DNA from: Elmis aenea
Lineage: Eukaryota; Arthropoda; Insecta; Coleoptera; Elmidae
Assembly: GCA_947652605.1 (NCBI GenBank)
Contig: OX393584.1
Span: 31,607,467 to 31,671,466, forward strand
DNA length: 64,000 bases
Direction: 5' to 3'
Position 1 is the first letter of the stretch, and each line of letters opens with the position of its first letter. Below are positions 35,690 through 49,520 of the stretch, piece by piece. Made by a program: the position numbers and the translations under genes. The notes below the pieces were generated by a model, which did not search any database, was not told the origin of the DNA, and saw nothing but the letters and a program-made list of their open reading frames with translations.

Positions 35690-36450
35690 CATTATACGGC
35701 CGAGATACGTTCCTGAAAAGTTGACCGTAAAGCGAGATGCCTCATAACGAGTCATTTATTTTCATGTAAATGTTTTTTAGGATCCGTTCCAATTTTATAG
35801 CAAGATTTAGAAAATCACTAGGTGTATGATTGGCAATGCATATTTTTTTTAAAGCAAATCGAGCATACTACGTTCTTCACATACTCAAAATCAAGTTCAT
35901 TTGCTAGGTTCAATGTTAAGTCAAATTACAGAAAAACAATCAACCTCAGAATCATTAGTTGTCCTGGCCATATTTTTATAGACACGTGGTTCATTGTGGT
36001 TGATTTCAACTCCTTTCGTTCTTCACTAATGTTGTCTACAGGCTACAGCAGTGGTTCTTAACCTTTTAGTAGTCGCGGCCCCCCTAAATATCCTAAAATA
36101 ATTTCGTGGCCCCCTAGTTTGTAGTAACAAAAATATTACGATTTATTTAAGACGATATCTCTCCGATGGTTCGAGTAAAAAATAAGGAGCAAAAAATATT
36201 TTTTTAAAGATTTCAATAATATTTCAAAAAGTAAAAACGTTTTATACATTTTTTCTGGTCCCACTTAAAATCTTTCACGGCCCCCCGGTTAAGAATCGCT
36301 GATCTACAGCATCTTTGACGTACTTTTGCCAGAAGGCCGTAGCTATATCGAAAAAAATTAGGTACGCTGTAAATCGAAACTTACCTATAAATAGAAAAGG
36401 TTGTAGCGAAAAACCGTATAAAGAAGAGCGGTTGTATAGCGAGGTATGAG
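35690..36450. repeat. Possible pogo/Tigger-like remnant interrupted by a hAT element
   Basis: The left side carries tatacggccgagatacg and aaagcgagatgcctcataac. The right side, read on the minus strand, begins acactcatacctcgctatac and continues with tttatacggtttttcgc. Such runs of TATAACG/CTCG near the ends are seen in pogo/Tigger-type elements. The ends match each other only weakly, so this is tentative. Confidence 0.3.
36049..36301. mobile_element. hAT MITE (CAGTGGTTCTTAACC family)
   Basis: The ends are CAGTGGTTCTTAACC with cgcggcccccc on the left, and cggccccccGGTTAAGAATCGCTG on the right. The flanks GGCTACAG (36041-36048) and ATCTACAG (36302-36309) agree at 6 of 8. No ORF. The ends resemble those of the widespread SPIN/Charlie group of hAT elements. 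Confidence 0.85.
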
Positions 36451-37069
36451 TGTACATTAAATTAAATGTCGATACTTAATTAAGCGTTATCATGTAACAA
36501 CATAAACACACTTTGAAGTGTGTGTTAATAAGCGCATGTGAATTCAATTTTGTTACACATAAGATTCGGTTAATACCTAACTTGTATATGAAAACCCTGT
36601 CTAGTTGTAAACTGCACTTTTGAAAAAAAAAGTACTGATTATGTACGTTATGTTCCGGAATCCGCATGCAGATTGTTAAATTTGAAAAAATTACTTACAC
36701 TGTTAGCATATAGTTACAAATCGACCGGTGTTAATCGACTTGGTGTACTTTGACAAAATTTTGGTGTAAATTTTATCTTACAATTCGTGTTAATTTGACA
36801 CTTGGTCGCTCTTTGCAATTCGGACAAATTTGTCGCGTGTTCATTTTAAAAAAAATAACACCCAACATTAGATACACTGCAAATGACGAAGATTTTAATA
36901 GTGGAACCTTGCTAAATTAAAGACTTTTATCCATGTTATCTAATAACTTGAGCAATTTTTCTAGGTATTCATAAAAATGCGTTAATTATTAGATACTTTG
37001 AACCTAAAAGACAACAAATGGTACATAATCGGATGCGCCCTTTTATTGGCTACATTTTGATCTCAGGAT

Positions 37070-37331
37070 TAGGGGTGGGCGATATATCGATACATATCGA
37101 TATAATTTTGATATCAATATATCGAAATATCGGATATCGACTTATCGATATATCGACATATCGATATTCCGATATATCGACATTTCGATATATCGATATT
37201 TTGAGGGCGAGAAGCGTTTTTTTTTTAGGTCACCAGTCTCTTTTTTCACTTTTTTAGCTTCGCGCCGCTTTTATATCGAAATTTCGATATGTCGATATTC
37301 GATATCGAAATTTGGATATCGCCCACCCCTA
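37070..37331. mobile_element. TAGGGGTGGGC MITE, long copy
   Basis: Ends TAGGGGTGGGCGATAT and ATATCGCCCACCCCTA are perfect inverted repeats. The flanks CTCAGGAT (37062-37069) and CTCAGGAA (37332-37339) agree at 7 of 8, giving an 8-bp target. The interior is almost entirely atcgatat-type palindromic repeats around a unique segment of about 70 bp. A 90-bp relative lies at 48440. Confidence 0.88.
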
Positions 37332-40300
37332 CTCAGGAACAAGTTTTTCAAACAAAAAACTATAGGTTATGAATTTTTTTGAGGACCGAGATGTTTTTCT
37401 TTTCTGAGCGAACTCTGTATTTTATGGGATTATCGTTTTTCGCGCGGTTGTTTCAAATTATTGACTTGTTTTTGGTAAATTTTTTGGATGTTTTATGATT
37501 ACAAAAAGATCAAATAAATCCAATTTCTTGACAACTTTTTAAATAAACTATTGGTTGCCTTCTGTGTAATAACTGTTTTATTACGGGCAATTTACTGTCC
37601 ATTAATTTTAATACACTGTACTGTCAAGGTGACTGACTACTTAATATAAATTGTTTTTAACAATGAACTGCATTTTTTTTAAAGATAAAAACTGTTAGCC
37701 AGTTAATTAAAAGGTGCATCATGTCTTAATTTTTGTGTTCAGTCTGTTTTTAATTATTGCATGATTTAACAATTTAATTAAAACATTCATAAACATAAAA
37801 AAGTCCTTCAAGTAGTAAACCTTAATATTTTACAATTCACACACATATTTTTATACATTATTACATGTATTACAAAATTTGCCACAGAGGGTACGATCGT
37901 AGGTTGGATCGAAATTGGCGGTTTCAGTGTGCAGTATTCATCTGTGGTCTAGCGCTTTTCGGTGTAATGCTAACTAATTGTAAGCTAACTAGTCCTTTTA
38001 AGGTACTATTTAGAAAAAAATAATTAAATTGGCAAACCGAAGCAGCCCGACTACTACTGAAAGGAATTTATTTTATAGCGTACCTCATAAAATATTTGAC
38101 TGCGCTACAGTTTTGTACGTGTTGTTGTTTTGTGTGTATAGTTGCTAAAATAACTAACACGTTTTAATCATTATCATGCCTTAGTTATCAGAACGGAGTA
38201 TAGATAGGCTGGTTTACCTCCTTGGAATTTTTTAGTCAAAACTTAAACAAAACTTGACGTGTATTAGTGTAAGTAATAACATTTCGCATTACGCATAGTT
38301 AATATTGTCAAAATAAAGATTGTTTTAAAAATGCATGATGCATACATACTGTGTGACTCAGTTTTGAGCTACGATAGACGCAAAATTACTGAATTACTGT
38401 AAAACCATTGTTAAAACAGAATTATAATAATCTCTTATATTTTATTTTTTGACTGGACTATACTGATTTATTAAAAAAATTGTAATTTTTTGAATATTTA
38501 AATAGTTAAAAAAAAATTAAGAATGTGCTAAATAGTCCTTGAAATTAAAACATTTAAATTCTTTAAAAAAAAATTACCATTGCGCTGCAACAATTCGAGG
38601 AGCTGCAAAAAACTCAAAAATGACAAAATTGCAAACAAGTAATGCCTAACAAAATCCCCAATATTATGGTGTAGATTTAGACGGTAATTCAATAAAATCT
38701 TGATTTGACGGACCTATTCGGGCGCGGGGTGTCTGTTAAAAACCGAATATAGTAGCTTTTCCGAATGCGTATGTAAAAAAAATGACAAATCAGTTCACTT
38801 ATGTAAATACGTTGGTGTAATTAAAATTAAGTATTAATTAATTAAAACAAAACGAATTATCCCGGTTGATGCTGTGTGGTCATGTGCCGAACATTGTTTA
38901 CGAGCTGTTAAAGTCCGTTAATTCGAGGTTTTACTATATTTTATTTGGTCCATAAAATAAACTTAACAATTTAATGAATGACGAGCATTTATTTTTATTA
39001 AACAGTTCAACAAAACGTATTACAAAGTAAATGTTAACATATTTAAATATAAATGATAGGAGTACATAAAAAAAAAATCTTCAATTTTTTAGTGGAAATA
39101 AATTTAATCTTAAAAGTGTATAATTTTTTTTTCTAGAAGTTTATCGTTTTGTACCAACAGACGATTTGTTAGTTTATTTTAATTTTGTTAATTTTTTTCT
39201 TGTCTTTTAATCATTTCATAGTAAGACGTCTGCTCATCGACTTTCCACGCATTTTTTGAGAAAACAGTGTAGAAGCTTCATAAATGTGTTCCCAATTATG
39301 CCAGAAATTAAATTATGTTTTGGAAAATGTTTTCGTCTGAGAACTAAGGATGATATGTAATTTAGTATACAAATTGAAACCGCAGTTAGTTCTAAAATTT
39401 TAGAGCATTAAATTTGCTGGTGGTAGATAATTTGTTAGTAAAACAAATTTTTTGGAGTAATTTAACGTATTAATTCTCAAAAGTCAATAAATACATATGG
39501 TTATTTTTTGTTTTAAATGCATCTAGATATGTTTTTGTCAATATACCAGATAATTTCACGATTCCTTACTCGCCCTTGTTAATTTTGTTATCTCTGCGTA
39601 AATATTTGAGTTTTTAAAACTGTTATTTTTAGCAGTAGATATGTTACGTTGCCAACTAGTCTATACCATTTTGAAAAAGATTAAGATTATGTGGTTACCG
39701 TGAGTTTATGTAATTATTTAAATAATTGTGCACGCGATTGGTTTATGCAAATCTTTCGAGATTTCGGTTTAAACCATATTGTTTTCGTTTTTATTATGCA
39801 AATATGCAGCGTAAACTTAAAACGGCGTTAGCTAACCTGTGGATTATTAAATAATTTCGTGAAGATGTACAATATGTAAAAATGCCAAATTAAAATGTAT
39901 TTAACAATTATAATAAATGCATTCTGTGTTAATGCAAAGGTTTAGGTCTTTAGGTGATCGTTAGATGCATAAGCAACGCATTTTTGTGTGTCAGGTTTAA
40001 TTGCTTGTTGAAAGCTGCACTGAGTAATCGTGGCGTGGTTTTATACTTGTACCAAAGATTCTCTCATTTTATCTTGGTGTTGCCCTGAAGCTTGAATTGA
40101 CCCTTCTCGTATATTTGGTGTGCAATTTGTCATTAAATATAAACTTAATACAAACTACCGTTTCTCCACAAAAGATTTAAAAAAGAAGGTTTTTTTTAAC
40201 GGATTGGATTTTTGATTTAATATTACTCTGTCTTTCTTAATACGCATCATGAATAATTCTAGTTATGGACGTGTTTTATGCAGATTATTAAGAGTATTAC

Positions 40301-42358
40301 GCATTCGAAGAATAATAGGCACAGTTTTTGTGATAATTTTGCGAAATGTATTGTGAAAATGAAACCAAATTCGGTAACTTACAGTAGGTATTAATTACCG
40401 TTTTTGGGTATTATATTTTATTTCGATTAATGGAGTTGGGTACAGGACTTATCGAATGAGGTTATATTTATAGTACGTATTAACTTTGTTTTAAGCCTCT
40501 TACAGAATTGTTTCACCTTTTATCTTATCAGATAAAGCTTCGGTTGGTAATAATTAAAAGTTGCAGTTTCGAACGTCTACGACCTTTGCGGTATCGGTCA
40601 TAGTTACCAATTTTTTATTTGTATTATTTTTGCACCTGTTAAGTATTAGATAAACGCTTTTGATTTTACACGGTAACGTCACCGAATATATTAATTCGGT
40701 TAAAAGTAATAATTAATTATTTTATACGGTCAGACCACGAGGTTATTGTATTAACACAGCTCACTTTGATGTTCGACGTTATCGTGCATTTTATAATTGG
40801 TACATATCGAGTGAATTATTTTCTATGCGATTTAACTTTTTCATTTACCAACATGAGAATAATAAATTTTTACTTACGTGCGGTACATTGTAATGGAAAT
40901 CACTGTATGCTGCGAATACATAATCAGCTTGTATCTTTCACCGCGTGCATAGTGCTATACAGTCCGATCAAGTAAACTTGGAACTTCAGCTTTTATTGAG
41001 CAACATTCCAGATTTGGTAGCGGCGACTTTTCATCTTAAATAACGTTTGTTGAATTAAATACTATTCAGTTATATTATATTAACGATCAGTTGCATTTAA
41101 ATTACTAGCGTCATATGCATCATGCAGCAGTTGAACGATAGTCCTATAATACGCTGAATTGTAAAATTTGTTTGGGCCCGATTTTTAAAATTTGCTTAAC
41201 GTATCACTGTACACATTTACATGGAAACACACCGGTATTTTACAGAGCAACTTATGAACGATGCATTTATGTATAGCCGAAAAACTGAATTAGCCAACAT
41301 TCATCAATCTGAAAATAATGTGGCAGTTGTTGCAAAAAAAACTTGGTAACAGAATTTTTAGTTATTTTGTGTAACAAAAAAAGCATTACCTATCTAAGGT
41401 GTGGATAAAAGACCTATACAAGTTTTTGGTGCTAATAAAACAATTTTAAACGCGAGTAATGATAATACAGTGTTTTTGACCCACGCTGTATGTCCAAACA
41501 GCTATGTTACCGATGTTTGTAATATAATGAAAAACTTTTTAGCAAAGTAGTGGCGGTCTAGACCATAAATCAAGTTCTGATTGTGAACTGACTGTGTTAA
41601 CTACGAATTTTTTAAAACGTCAATTTGCCTCATTGTCTTTTCTACGGTGTCCATAGTCATTAATGTCGAACGTGAAACAGGACGTTTTACGCGTTTCATC
41701 AATAAACGATAAAAGATTGATAGTTATGTACGTATTAATAAGACCCGTCCATTCTAAATGACTGCTCATAGGTCAAAATAAAAACGGTTTTTTAAACAAG
41801 ACAATATTTTTCAAGTCGCTACTGCAATTTATTGACGATATGTATGCCGAGTTCATTAAGCTGAAATGCTTTCAGATGTATTAAATACTTCGATTCCTTT
41901 ATCTATCGCTATATCTAGATTGCATCAAAGTTTATGTGTAATGTCAGTACACGTAGTTTTAACTTTTATCGAGTTTTAGTAAATTAAGAACTCCAGTTTA
42001 TTGCCAACCAAGAATGCCGAAAAAAAGGTTCTGCTCAAGCAAAAAAAATTTTAATTTAAGTGTTAATAATTTTCATGAATGTAGCGAATTAGTCTCTTTG
42101 TAGTTTTTGAAAACTTCATCAGTTGTATGGCGGCATGTCGTTGGAAAGACATAAAATTAACATACTTAAAAAGTTTATCTAATTCGGTGACGGTGTTTCT
42201 GTTTTCAATTGTTAATTCCAATTATTATTTCAAAATAGTGTTTTTTAGAATTGGCCGATAAATTAATCAAACCAATTTCAGTGTTCCAATAATCAATAAA
42301 CCGTAGAACGAAATCGTTTGATTATATTGTTTTTTTTTTTGGTCAAGTTCTTTCTTAG

Positions 42359-42414
42359 AGGCCGTTTACACACACGGTTTTGCACATCTGCAAAACCGTG
42401 TGTGTAAGCGGCCT
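42359..42414. repeat. 56-bp near-perfect hairpin
   Basis: Two 26-bp arms pair with one mismatch across a 4-base loop (CATC). The arms begin AGGCCG(T/C)TTACACACACGG and end TTTTGCA. No clear target duplication flanks it. It could be a minimal transposon consisting only of its two ends. Confidence 0.85.
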
Positions 42415-42585
42415 ATTATTGAGGATAATATTTAACGGCGATCAGCTTCATTCTTAACCAAATTTAGAAATAAATGTAATTTATCTTCTAATAAATCTGC
42501 TTGTGTGTATTAAATAAACTACTGTCAATAATAGTTTGGGTGAATGTGTTGAATTTCTTACTGGTTTAGTTAGAACAATTTAAAT

Positions 42586-42768
42586 CAGCGGTTCTCAACC
42601 TTTTAATTACCGCGTACCAATGAAAGCAAAACTCAAATTTTGGTACCACCACATATTAAATTGTAATGATAATGAATCAGCAATCTAGCATAACGTTTTA
42701 AATACATTATATATACTTCTTTTTATAGTACCACTGGTGATACGCGTACCACCGGTAGAGAAACTCTG
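42586..42768. mobile_element. hAT MITE (CAGCGGTTCTCAACC family)
   Basis: The left end is CAGCGGTTCTCAACC followed by ttaccgcgtacc. The right end reads ggtgatacgcgtaccaccgg and finishes GAGAAACTCTG. The flanks ATTTAAAT (42578-42585) and ATCTAAAT (42769-42776) agree at 7 of 8. No ORF. Confidence 0.82.
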
Positions 42769-45700
42769 ATCTAAATAGTTTCATTTAAAACTGCCTACCA
42801 TTTTGATTATTTTTAAATACCCGACGTAATAACCACTTTTACCACTTTTGCCACATTTCACGAAGTTGTAGGAACTGTTTACAGTTTTTATTGTTTGTCG
42901 TTAAAAGGGACGACCTATATATATAAACCGGATGCAACATTTAACATTTTAAATTAATATATCCTGACATTTCTTTTTTTGATTTTAAAATTAAATTATT
43001 TGGAATTTATTTACATGTACGCGAGATTTTATTTTTGTGAACATACTTATTGTTTTACAAACGGTTTGTTTTTCACACGATATCATTTTTTTTTTTACAC
43101 AGTTAAAGTTGAATGTATAGTTTTTAATACTATCAGTAGTCATTAAGCAGTGTGTATGTATAGCAATTACTAACGAGAAACTAATTTGTCTAAGATATAG
43201 TTACTGATATCTTACTATTTTTGTTTGTTAAAACAGTTTTTTGTTTAAAAATTTTTTCAATCGGTGAAATGAAACTATTGCAGCAAAATATTTTTCTATA
43301 CAGTTATATTTCAATTTTTTTTGTCAAAAGCAGGCATATATGGCAATTTAAGCCTATAAAATGTTCTGTTTAAAAAGTTGCACATGTTTTTGTTATGAAC
43401 GAGAGTTGTCAGTAATACACCACTTTTTTAAAGATTTAAACTAGTTGTCGCATTTAGACGAAGCACAAAAAAGGTTCAAGTAATTGTGACTACTCACGTG
43501 CTTGTGCGATCTAAGTTTTTATTATTATCTTGCTATTTAAAACATTTCTTTTGCTACTTCCAGCTATTCCTCCAAATTTGAGTTGAGTTTTACATAGCGG
43601 ATACAAAAATTAACTAAACGCAAGTATGGTTTAATATACAGAGTTGATAACTTGACTGTCCGGCACACGGGGTTCTCGAACCAATGTATAAATTGTCAGG
43701 TTTATGGGATGAAATGTACACGTACGGTTGTAATGTTTTGGGAAGATTTTCAAAGTACCAAATCCTTTGTTATTATATATCAAGGTTACATAGATATGTA
43801 AAAAAGTATAGTGAATGGTGGTGAAATTTCGACCAGTCGTATTTCGGTACTGTATGAAATGCTAATTCTTAAGGTGCAATTGATATCGGACGATACTTAT
43901 TAAGAGAATCAGTTATTTATTTGGCGCTTTTCTTAATTAAAGTATTTCAACTACTGCATATGCGCATAAAAATAGAAAAATTGAACATTTATTTTTGTTA
44001 GTGCTTGATGGAATTAGATCCACTTTCTCTTTGTTATACTTTTTAAAAACAGTATTTTATCAATTTTGAAAAGATTAGAGACCTCGCCATTAAACAATTC
44101 ATAAAAATTATTGGAGTAGTAGTCATTTATTTAAGTAAAATAAATATGATGGATAAATCATGATCCAATTAAAAATTGTCGAGGACTTCGTTGACTTTAA
44201 AACTATCAAGACTATCGTGATGAAGGAAGCAATTTTTTGATAATGGCAATTTTGCTGTATAATAAAATAAGGTGATAGGGTTATGTAAGAGCGTTTATCC
44301 AATTTTAAATTTAATGCAGTGCTTGAATCTGACGTGATAATAAGTTTTCAAAGCGTTTTGATTAGTAACATTCTCGATTAATGTTGTAAACTTGTCCATG
44401 TAAATATTGTAGTTATGCAATTAATCTACAGTGTATTATATATTAACTCGTTTTTCAAATGACGGCAGGAAATTTGTACGAACTGCAACGTTTAAAGCGC
44501 TAATTATTATTTGAAAGGCGTTTTTGGTTTTGAAACCTCAGTAACAATTCAAAATTTACGTTACATAATATCAAACGTTTTCGTGTCATGCGTGAGCGAG
44601 CAACGTTGAGGAAAGGTTTTCCTTTTTCGTACATTTTTGTATATGACAACCGTGTCAAGAGTGCCACTTTATTGATTTATTAATCAAGTTGGAGCTGCGC
44701 AGGTATTAATACTACTGTTTCTTATGAATACTAATTTTCAGCCTTATCTCATGTTATATTATTGTTGTCCGGATACTTTTCATTCTTGCTTCTGCCAACG
44801 TTTGCTCTACTACAACTTCGCACAATACGAACGTTTAAGGACGTCCGTCCATGATGGAAAATGAGAAGAAACCGATACGTATTCGTTGCTAGGCTGTCGA
44901 GATTACTACGGAGTGACAAACTTTTTGCTATTCAATAGCACGTTCGATCGTGGAGGCCACAGTTTACCGATAAGTAAATACAATAAGTAACGCCATTTTG
45001 ATCTAAGCAAAGTTATCAGTGTAGTTAATCGATTTTAAATGCCGACCCCGCCGCGTGGGTTGAACATGAAAATTGTCCTCTTTAACCATTCATTGTTTCT
45101 AAGGAATTATAGTACTTGTTTTCGTGGCAGCTAATCCTTAATATATAGCAGTTGATCCGATTTGATATAATACTAAGTAAATTAGCCTTAACAAATACAA
45201 GAGTGGTAGTCCTAAACGCGAAACTTGGATGTTATTGATAATGCTGATTTATATCAGGAAAATTATAACGAAGTAAGTGGTCATAACGTATTTCATCTCG
45301 AAGAAAACCATATTTTAGGTAATTATTAGAAACTATCATTTGTAGTGTCACATTTTTTTTAAATAGTCAAAAACTTGATAGTAGTAGTGATAAAAATACA
45401 CCGTAAATTATAAGTTGCCTATTAGTGAGGGAGCAAGCTGTGGCCGAAGATAGGAAACTGCGATATCTTTTAAGTTACAGTGATTTTGTAAAATTCTTTG
45501 TTAAATTTAATCGTTACATATTATGACTTGACATTCTTGTACAGTCTAGTGAGACAGTACTCGTTAAGGCTTCTTGCAAGTTTTTTGACTATTAAAGTAA
45601 AAAATGATCAGTTTCTATTCTTTAAATAATAAACTTACCAAAATCGTTACACTTTTTATGTCACTTTATATAGCTACCGGTGATAACAGGAAATACGATG

Positions 45701-48439
45701 TATGAATATATTTTTAAAAAACGGGAGTTTCTAAATGTGGTTTATGTGGAAAAGTCGTCACTAGAACTTGAGGAGCTTTAACCTGCTTATTGCAGTATTA
45801 AAATAAAAAACTTAACACATATAAACTTTCAGCTCTGCAAAACACTGTTCAATTACTTAAGTAATTTCATTTATATTAATCAACAGTAAATAACGGATTG
45901 CCAAATTGCGCCATCATAACGTAGCGAGAGCACAATGAAATTTTTAAAAAAAGTTATGTGAATGTTAAAAGTAAAAAGTTTGTTTAACTGTGACAATTAA
46001 AGCATCCTGGATTCATATACATTTATTGGTTTTCCAATTAAGATTTAAAAAAATTACAGTTTGCGAAGTATTTACCAGGTAGTTAAAAAGTTTGCAAAGT
46101 TTTTTTAAGGGCCTCCGAGATGTTTTTATTATGTAGTGCTGTAGCAATTTAAAAGACATTGATTGTTTTCAAAAGCTTGGCAGTCACAATTAATTAAATG
46201 AGTATTGCAAATCTTCATTAAGTTATCCATAGTTATTTTGTATTATTAGTTAACGTATACGCTGCGAATTAAATATTTAATTCTGACTGGCGCCACTCCC
46301 ACTTAGCATCTTTGCGTGCCATTGAAATTTGTAAAATTTTGCTTGCGAAACTTTTTTGACTACAACATTTTAAGGGCATCCAGTGGAAGTTGTCTCCTTG
46401 AAGACGGGTCTAGCTAAAACAAGATATACACTTTTAAGACACCCTTGTATTTTTAAATTTATCGTTTTCCATTATTACCGCAAACAAAATTGGAAATACG
46501 TCGTAACTTCTGATTAAAGAACTTCCTCATTACTTTTTTTTTGGTAAAATTTTAATCGAATACATTTAGTCTAATATTTAATAGTACGTTGAGTACGATT
46601 TCAGCATTCGTATGTTGTACGCTTTTCTTAGAGGCAATTAAAATGTGATATTCACCAGTATAGTATCACAATTTTTTATTAAGTAACCTCTAGTTGCTTC
46701 GGAGAACGAGAATAGTAAAATTTGAGATTACTATCTGCTAAAAGTACAAAAAAACAAACAAAAGACTTTAAATTAATAATGTTGTCACTTTTGTTCAAAT
46801 ATTGCCATATGATATCGCGTGATAGATCGACTTTAAGGGCGATAACTTCAGCTGAGAACACCTTTGATTTTACTACGTTTGTTAATTTAAAAAAATGCGA
46901 TATTGTCAAAAGTAACATTTTTAGGTTTATATAAAAAATATGTTCTTGGCAGTACTAATAATAATTGTCAAGTGAAAATTAATTCTGACAATGTACTTGT
47001 ATATCTACAGTTTTCTCTATTTGCTCAAAAATATAATACAAATAAAATAGTTACCTACTGTAGTTGGCGCAATTTTTTTTTTTTAACTTTGTAGTTTTTG
47101 TGATTTCAAATTGTCAAAATCAATGTTAACAACTTTTATGGATTCGAGTTTTTAAAGAATTGCAAAAAACATTCAATTTTTAATATTATTTAAAATAAAA
47201 CTTTCTCATCCTTGGCAACACATTAGCATTTAAATTTCTTTTAAATAAAACCCGACAACTAAGTTAATTACAGTTAAGTTTGGGTAAAAAAGGAGGCCAC
47301 AATTTGGTTCATTTTTGCCTACCCAAAATAGTTCATTCGTTTCATAATTTGACTTTCATAGTGAAATAAACTGATTCTTAAAAATCGCTGCAATCACTAA
47401 ATTTAAAACTCGGAAACCATAAGTTTAAAAATGCCTAGTACCACCAAAATTTTCCATTTAATGCAACCTTACTTTTAGTAAAATCGTTTAACCTGGCATA
47501 TTTTAAAAGTGCGTAAAAAATAAATAGAAAACGGTGATAAATTATATGAAACCGTAAATAATAGGACCGGGGGAATATAATACAAATTGTTGCTTTATTG
47601 ACAAAACTATAAGTAAGTGTTGATAATGCACAATTATTTTTCGAAAACCCGCCCCCGTTGTCTTACACTCGAAGCCTTTCTGGAGGCAAAAACTAGTGAA
47701 TACGAATTTAAGTAGTAAGTATTAAATGTTACTAATCATATATTGGCAATGTCTTCATTTATTATATTTATTATTTATTATAAAACTGCACTAAATAAAA
47801 TACTGTTAATGTATTTAATAATGTTGTATAAAATAATACTGTGAGTACGTGTGTGCGAAATACCTGTGTTATAAATATATAGTATGGTATGGACCTGTTG
47901 GTCATGATGTAAACGTGGTGGTTACTATTTCAAGCTGTTTTTTGGCAATAATTTATTCTATAACTGCAGAATGTTTCATCACACTATTAGATAGAACTCT
48001 TTTGCACATGAACGTGTTCTGTTCGGATGTGTAACCTTTTTCTAGCCAGTATTTGCTATGATTACCTATTTATAAAAACCAGAAGTGGTAGTGCGTTTTC
48101 TTCGTTTGCTGTCCTAGTATCGAACAGATCATCGAGTACCAAACATACACACGCGCACACACAAATGTGTCGAGATATTTTGTGCAGTTTAGGAAAATGC
48201 ACCCTACTCCTTGAATTTGTATGCACGCTACACGACATAACGCAATAGAATAATGAAGTAGTCATGTTTATTCTCGTATCATTTGGCATCTTTAAACTAT
48301 AAATTCTAAAGTATTTTCAAAATGGTGTTTCTATCTGACGGTACATCCGCATATTTTCTTTCGTTCATTTTAACTCGTATCCAACAATCCAACTGCTTGG
48401 ATCGAATCGATAGTGTTGATTATTAAAGCGTGTGTTTAC

Positions 48440-48529
48440 TAGGGGTGGGCGATATATCGATATATCGATATAATTTTGATATCGATATATCGATATTCGA
48501 TATCGAAATTTGGATATCGCCCACCCCTA
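48440..48529. mobile_element. TAGGGGTGGGC MITE, short copy (90 bp)
   Basis: It has the same ends as the element at 37070 (TAGGGGTGGGCGATAT / ATATCGCCCACCCCTA) with a perfect 8-bp duplication, GTGTTTAC, at 48432-48439 and 48530-48537. The interior is only overlapping atcgatat palindromes. The perfect duplication points to a recent insertion. Confidence 0.92.
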
Positions 48530-49454
48530 GTGTTTACATTTCAGACACAGTGTTACGGTCATTGTTGCGATATATTTAAAAATGTTGTTCAACGGTTACT
48601 ATTTGCGAGAGTATTAATACTGCCACGTATTTTCAAGCATTTTTGAATGACATTTTTTAATAGGATTGGTCTTCGTTTACTATAAAATTAAGAAATTAAG
48701 CTTTTGTTTAACAAATTTGAATAAAAGTATGAAACAAATATAAATTTTCCATAAAAAATCGATTTCTTTTAAGAAATATTTTCAATAAATACCATAATGA
48801 TTGGAAATAGGCAATTCCTTCAATTTTATATCGTCTCACGCGACGAGCTGAGATCATAAAATGTAGCCTAAAAATAGGACCTCGTCCTATCCGCATGTCG
48901 TCTTAATACGCCGGTATATACCTACAGTAATAACCTTATTTTAATTTCTTACTTGAATTTTTGACTATTGGGTTAAAGGAATAATCAAATAATAATATTA
49001 TATTCAATTTGATGTGTTTTATTAAAAAAGACCTTTTTAATTGCACTATTTTTTACTTCAATTTACAATTTTTTTAAATTGTAATAAAATTTTTGTGCAA
49101 GTTTTTTTTAGCTATACGCCAGCTAAGTGTCTCTGGGTAAAACTTAATCGCATTAGTAGATACCGTTTTCGAATTTTTAGGCGACTGGCGCTTAATTTAT
49201 CGCCTTTTGATAAAATTTTGTTTTTAAAATGAGATTATCAGTGCAGAAAGGTCAAGAACGTTGCCGAAAAGAGTGGCAGTGATATTGCATTATCGTAATT
49301 TGCTACTTCCTAGTGCTTTTTTAAAACAAGTTCTGTGTGTATAACTATTTATTGTTCAATTTTGATGAAACAGTACAGCAATAATTCACGTAAAACGGTG
49401 TACGGCATTAACATAAATATTTTTATAGTTTATAATACAGCATAAGCGCATTAT

Positions 49455-49520
49455 ATACAGGGTGGTCCACATAGAAGGGCCACTATTGGGATCTCGTAAC
49501 CGGTAAGAGCTACAAAGAAG
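49455..49520. repeat. Single transposon end (tatacagggtggtcc)
   Basis: The motif tatatacagggtggtccaca is a common form of insect DNA-transposon end and resembles the TACAGGGTG ends of the 22-kb fold-back. No partner end was found nearby. Confidence 0.4.

Noticed and set aside
37018..37257. ORF rich in Ile/Asp/Tyr repeats
   Set aside because: It is a direct translation of the atcgatat palindromes of the MITE at 37070.
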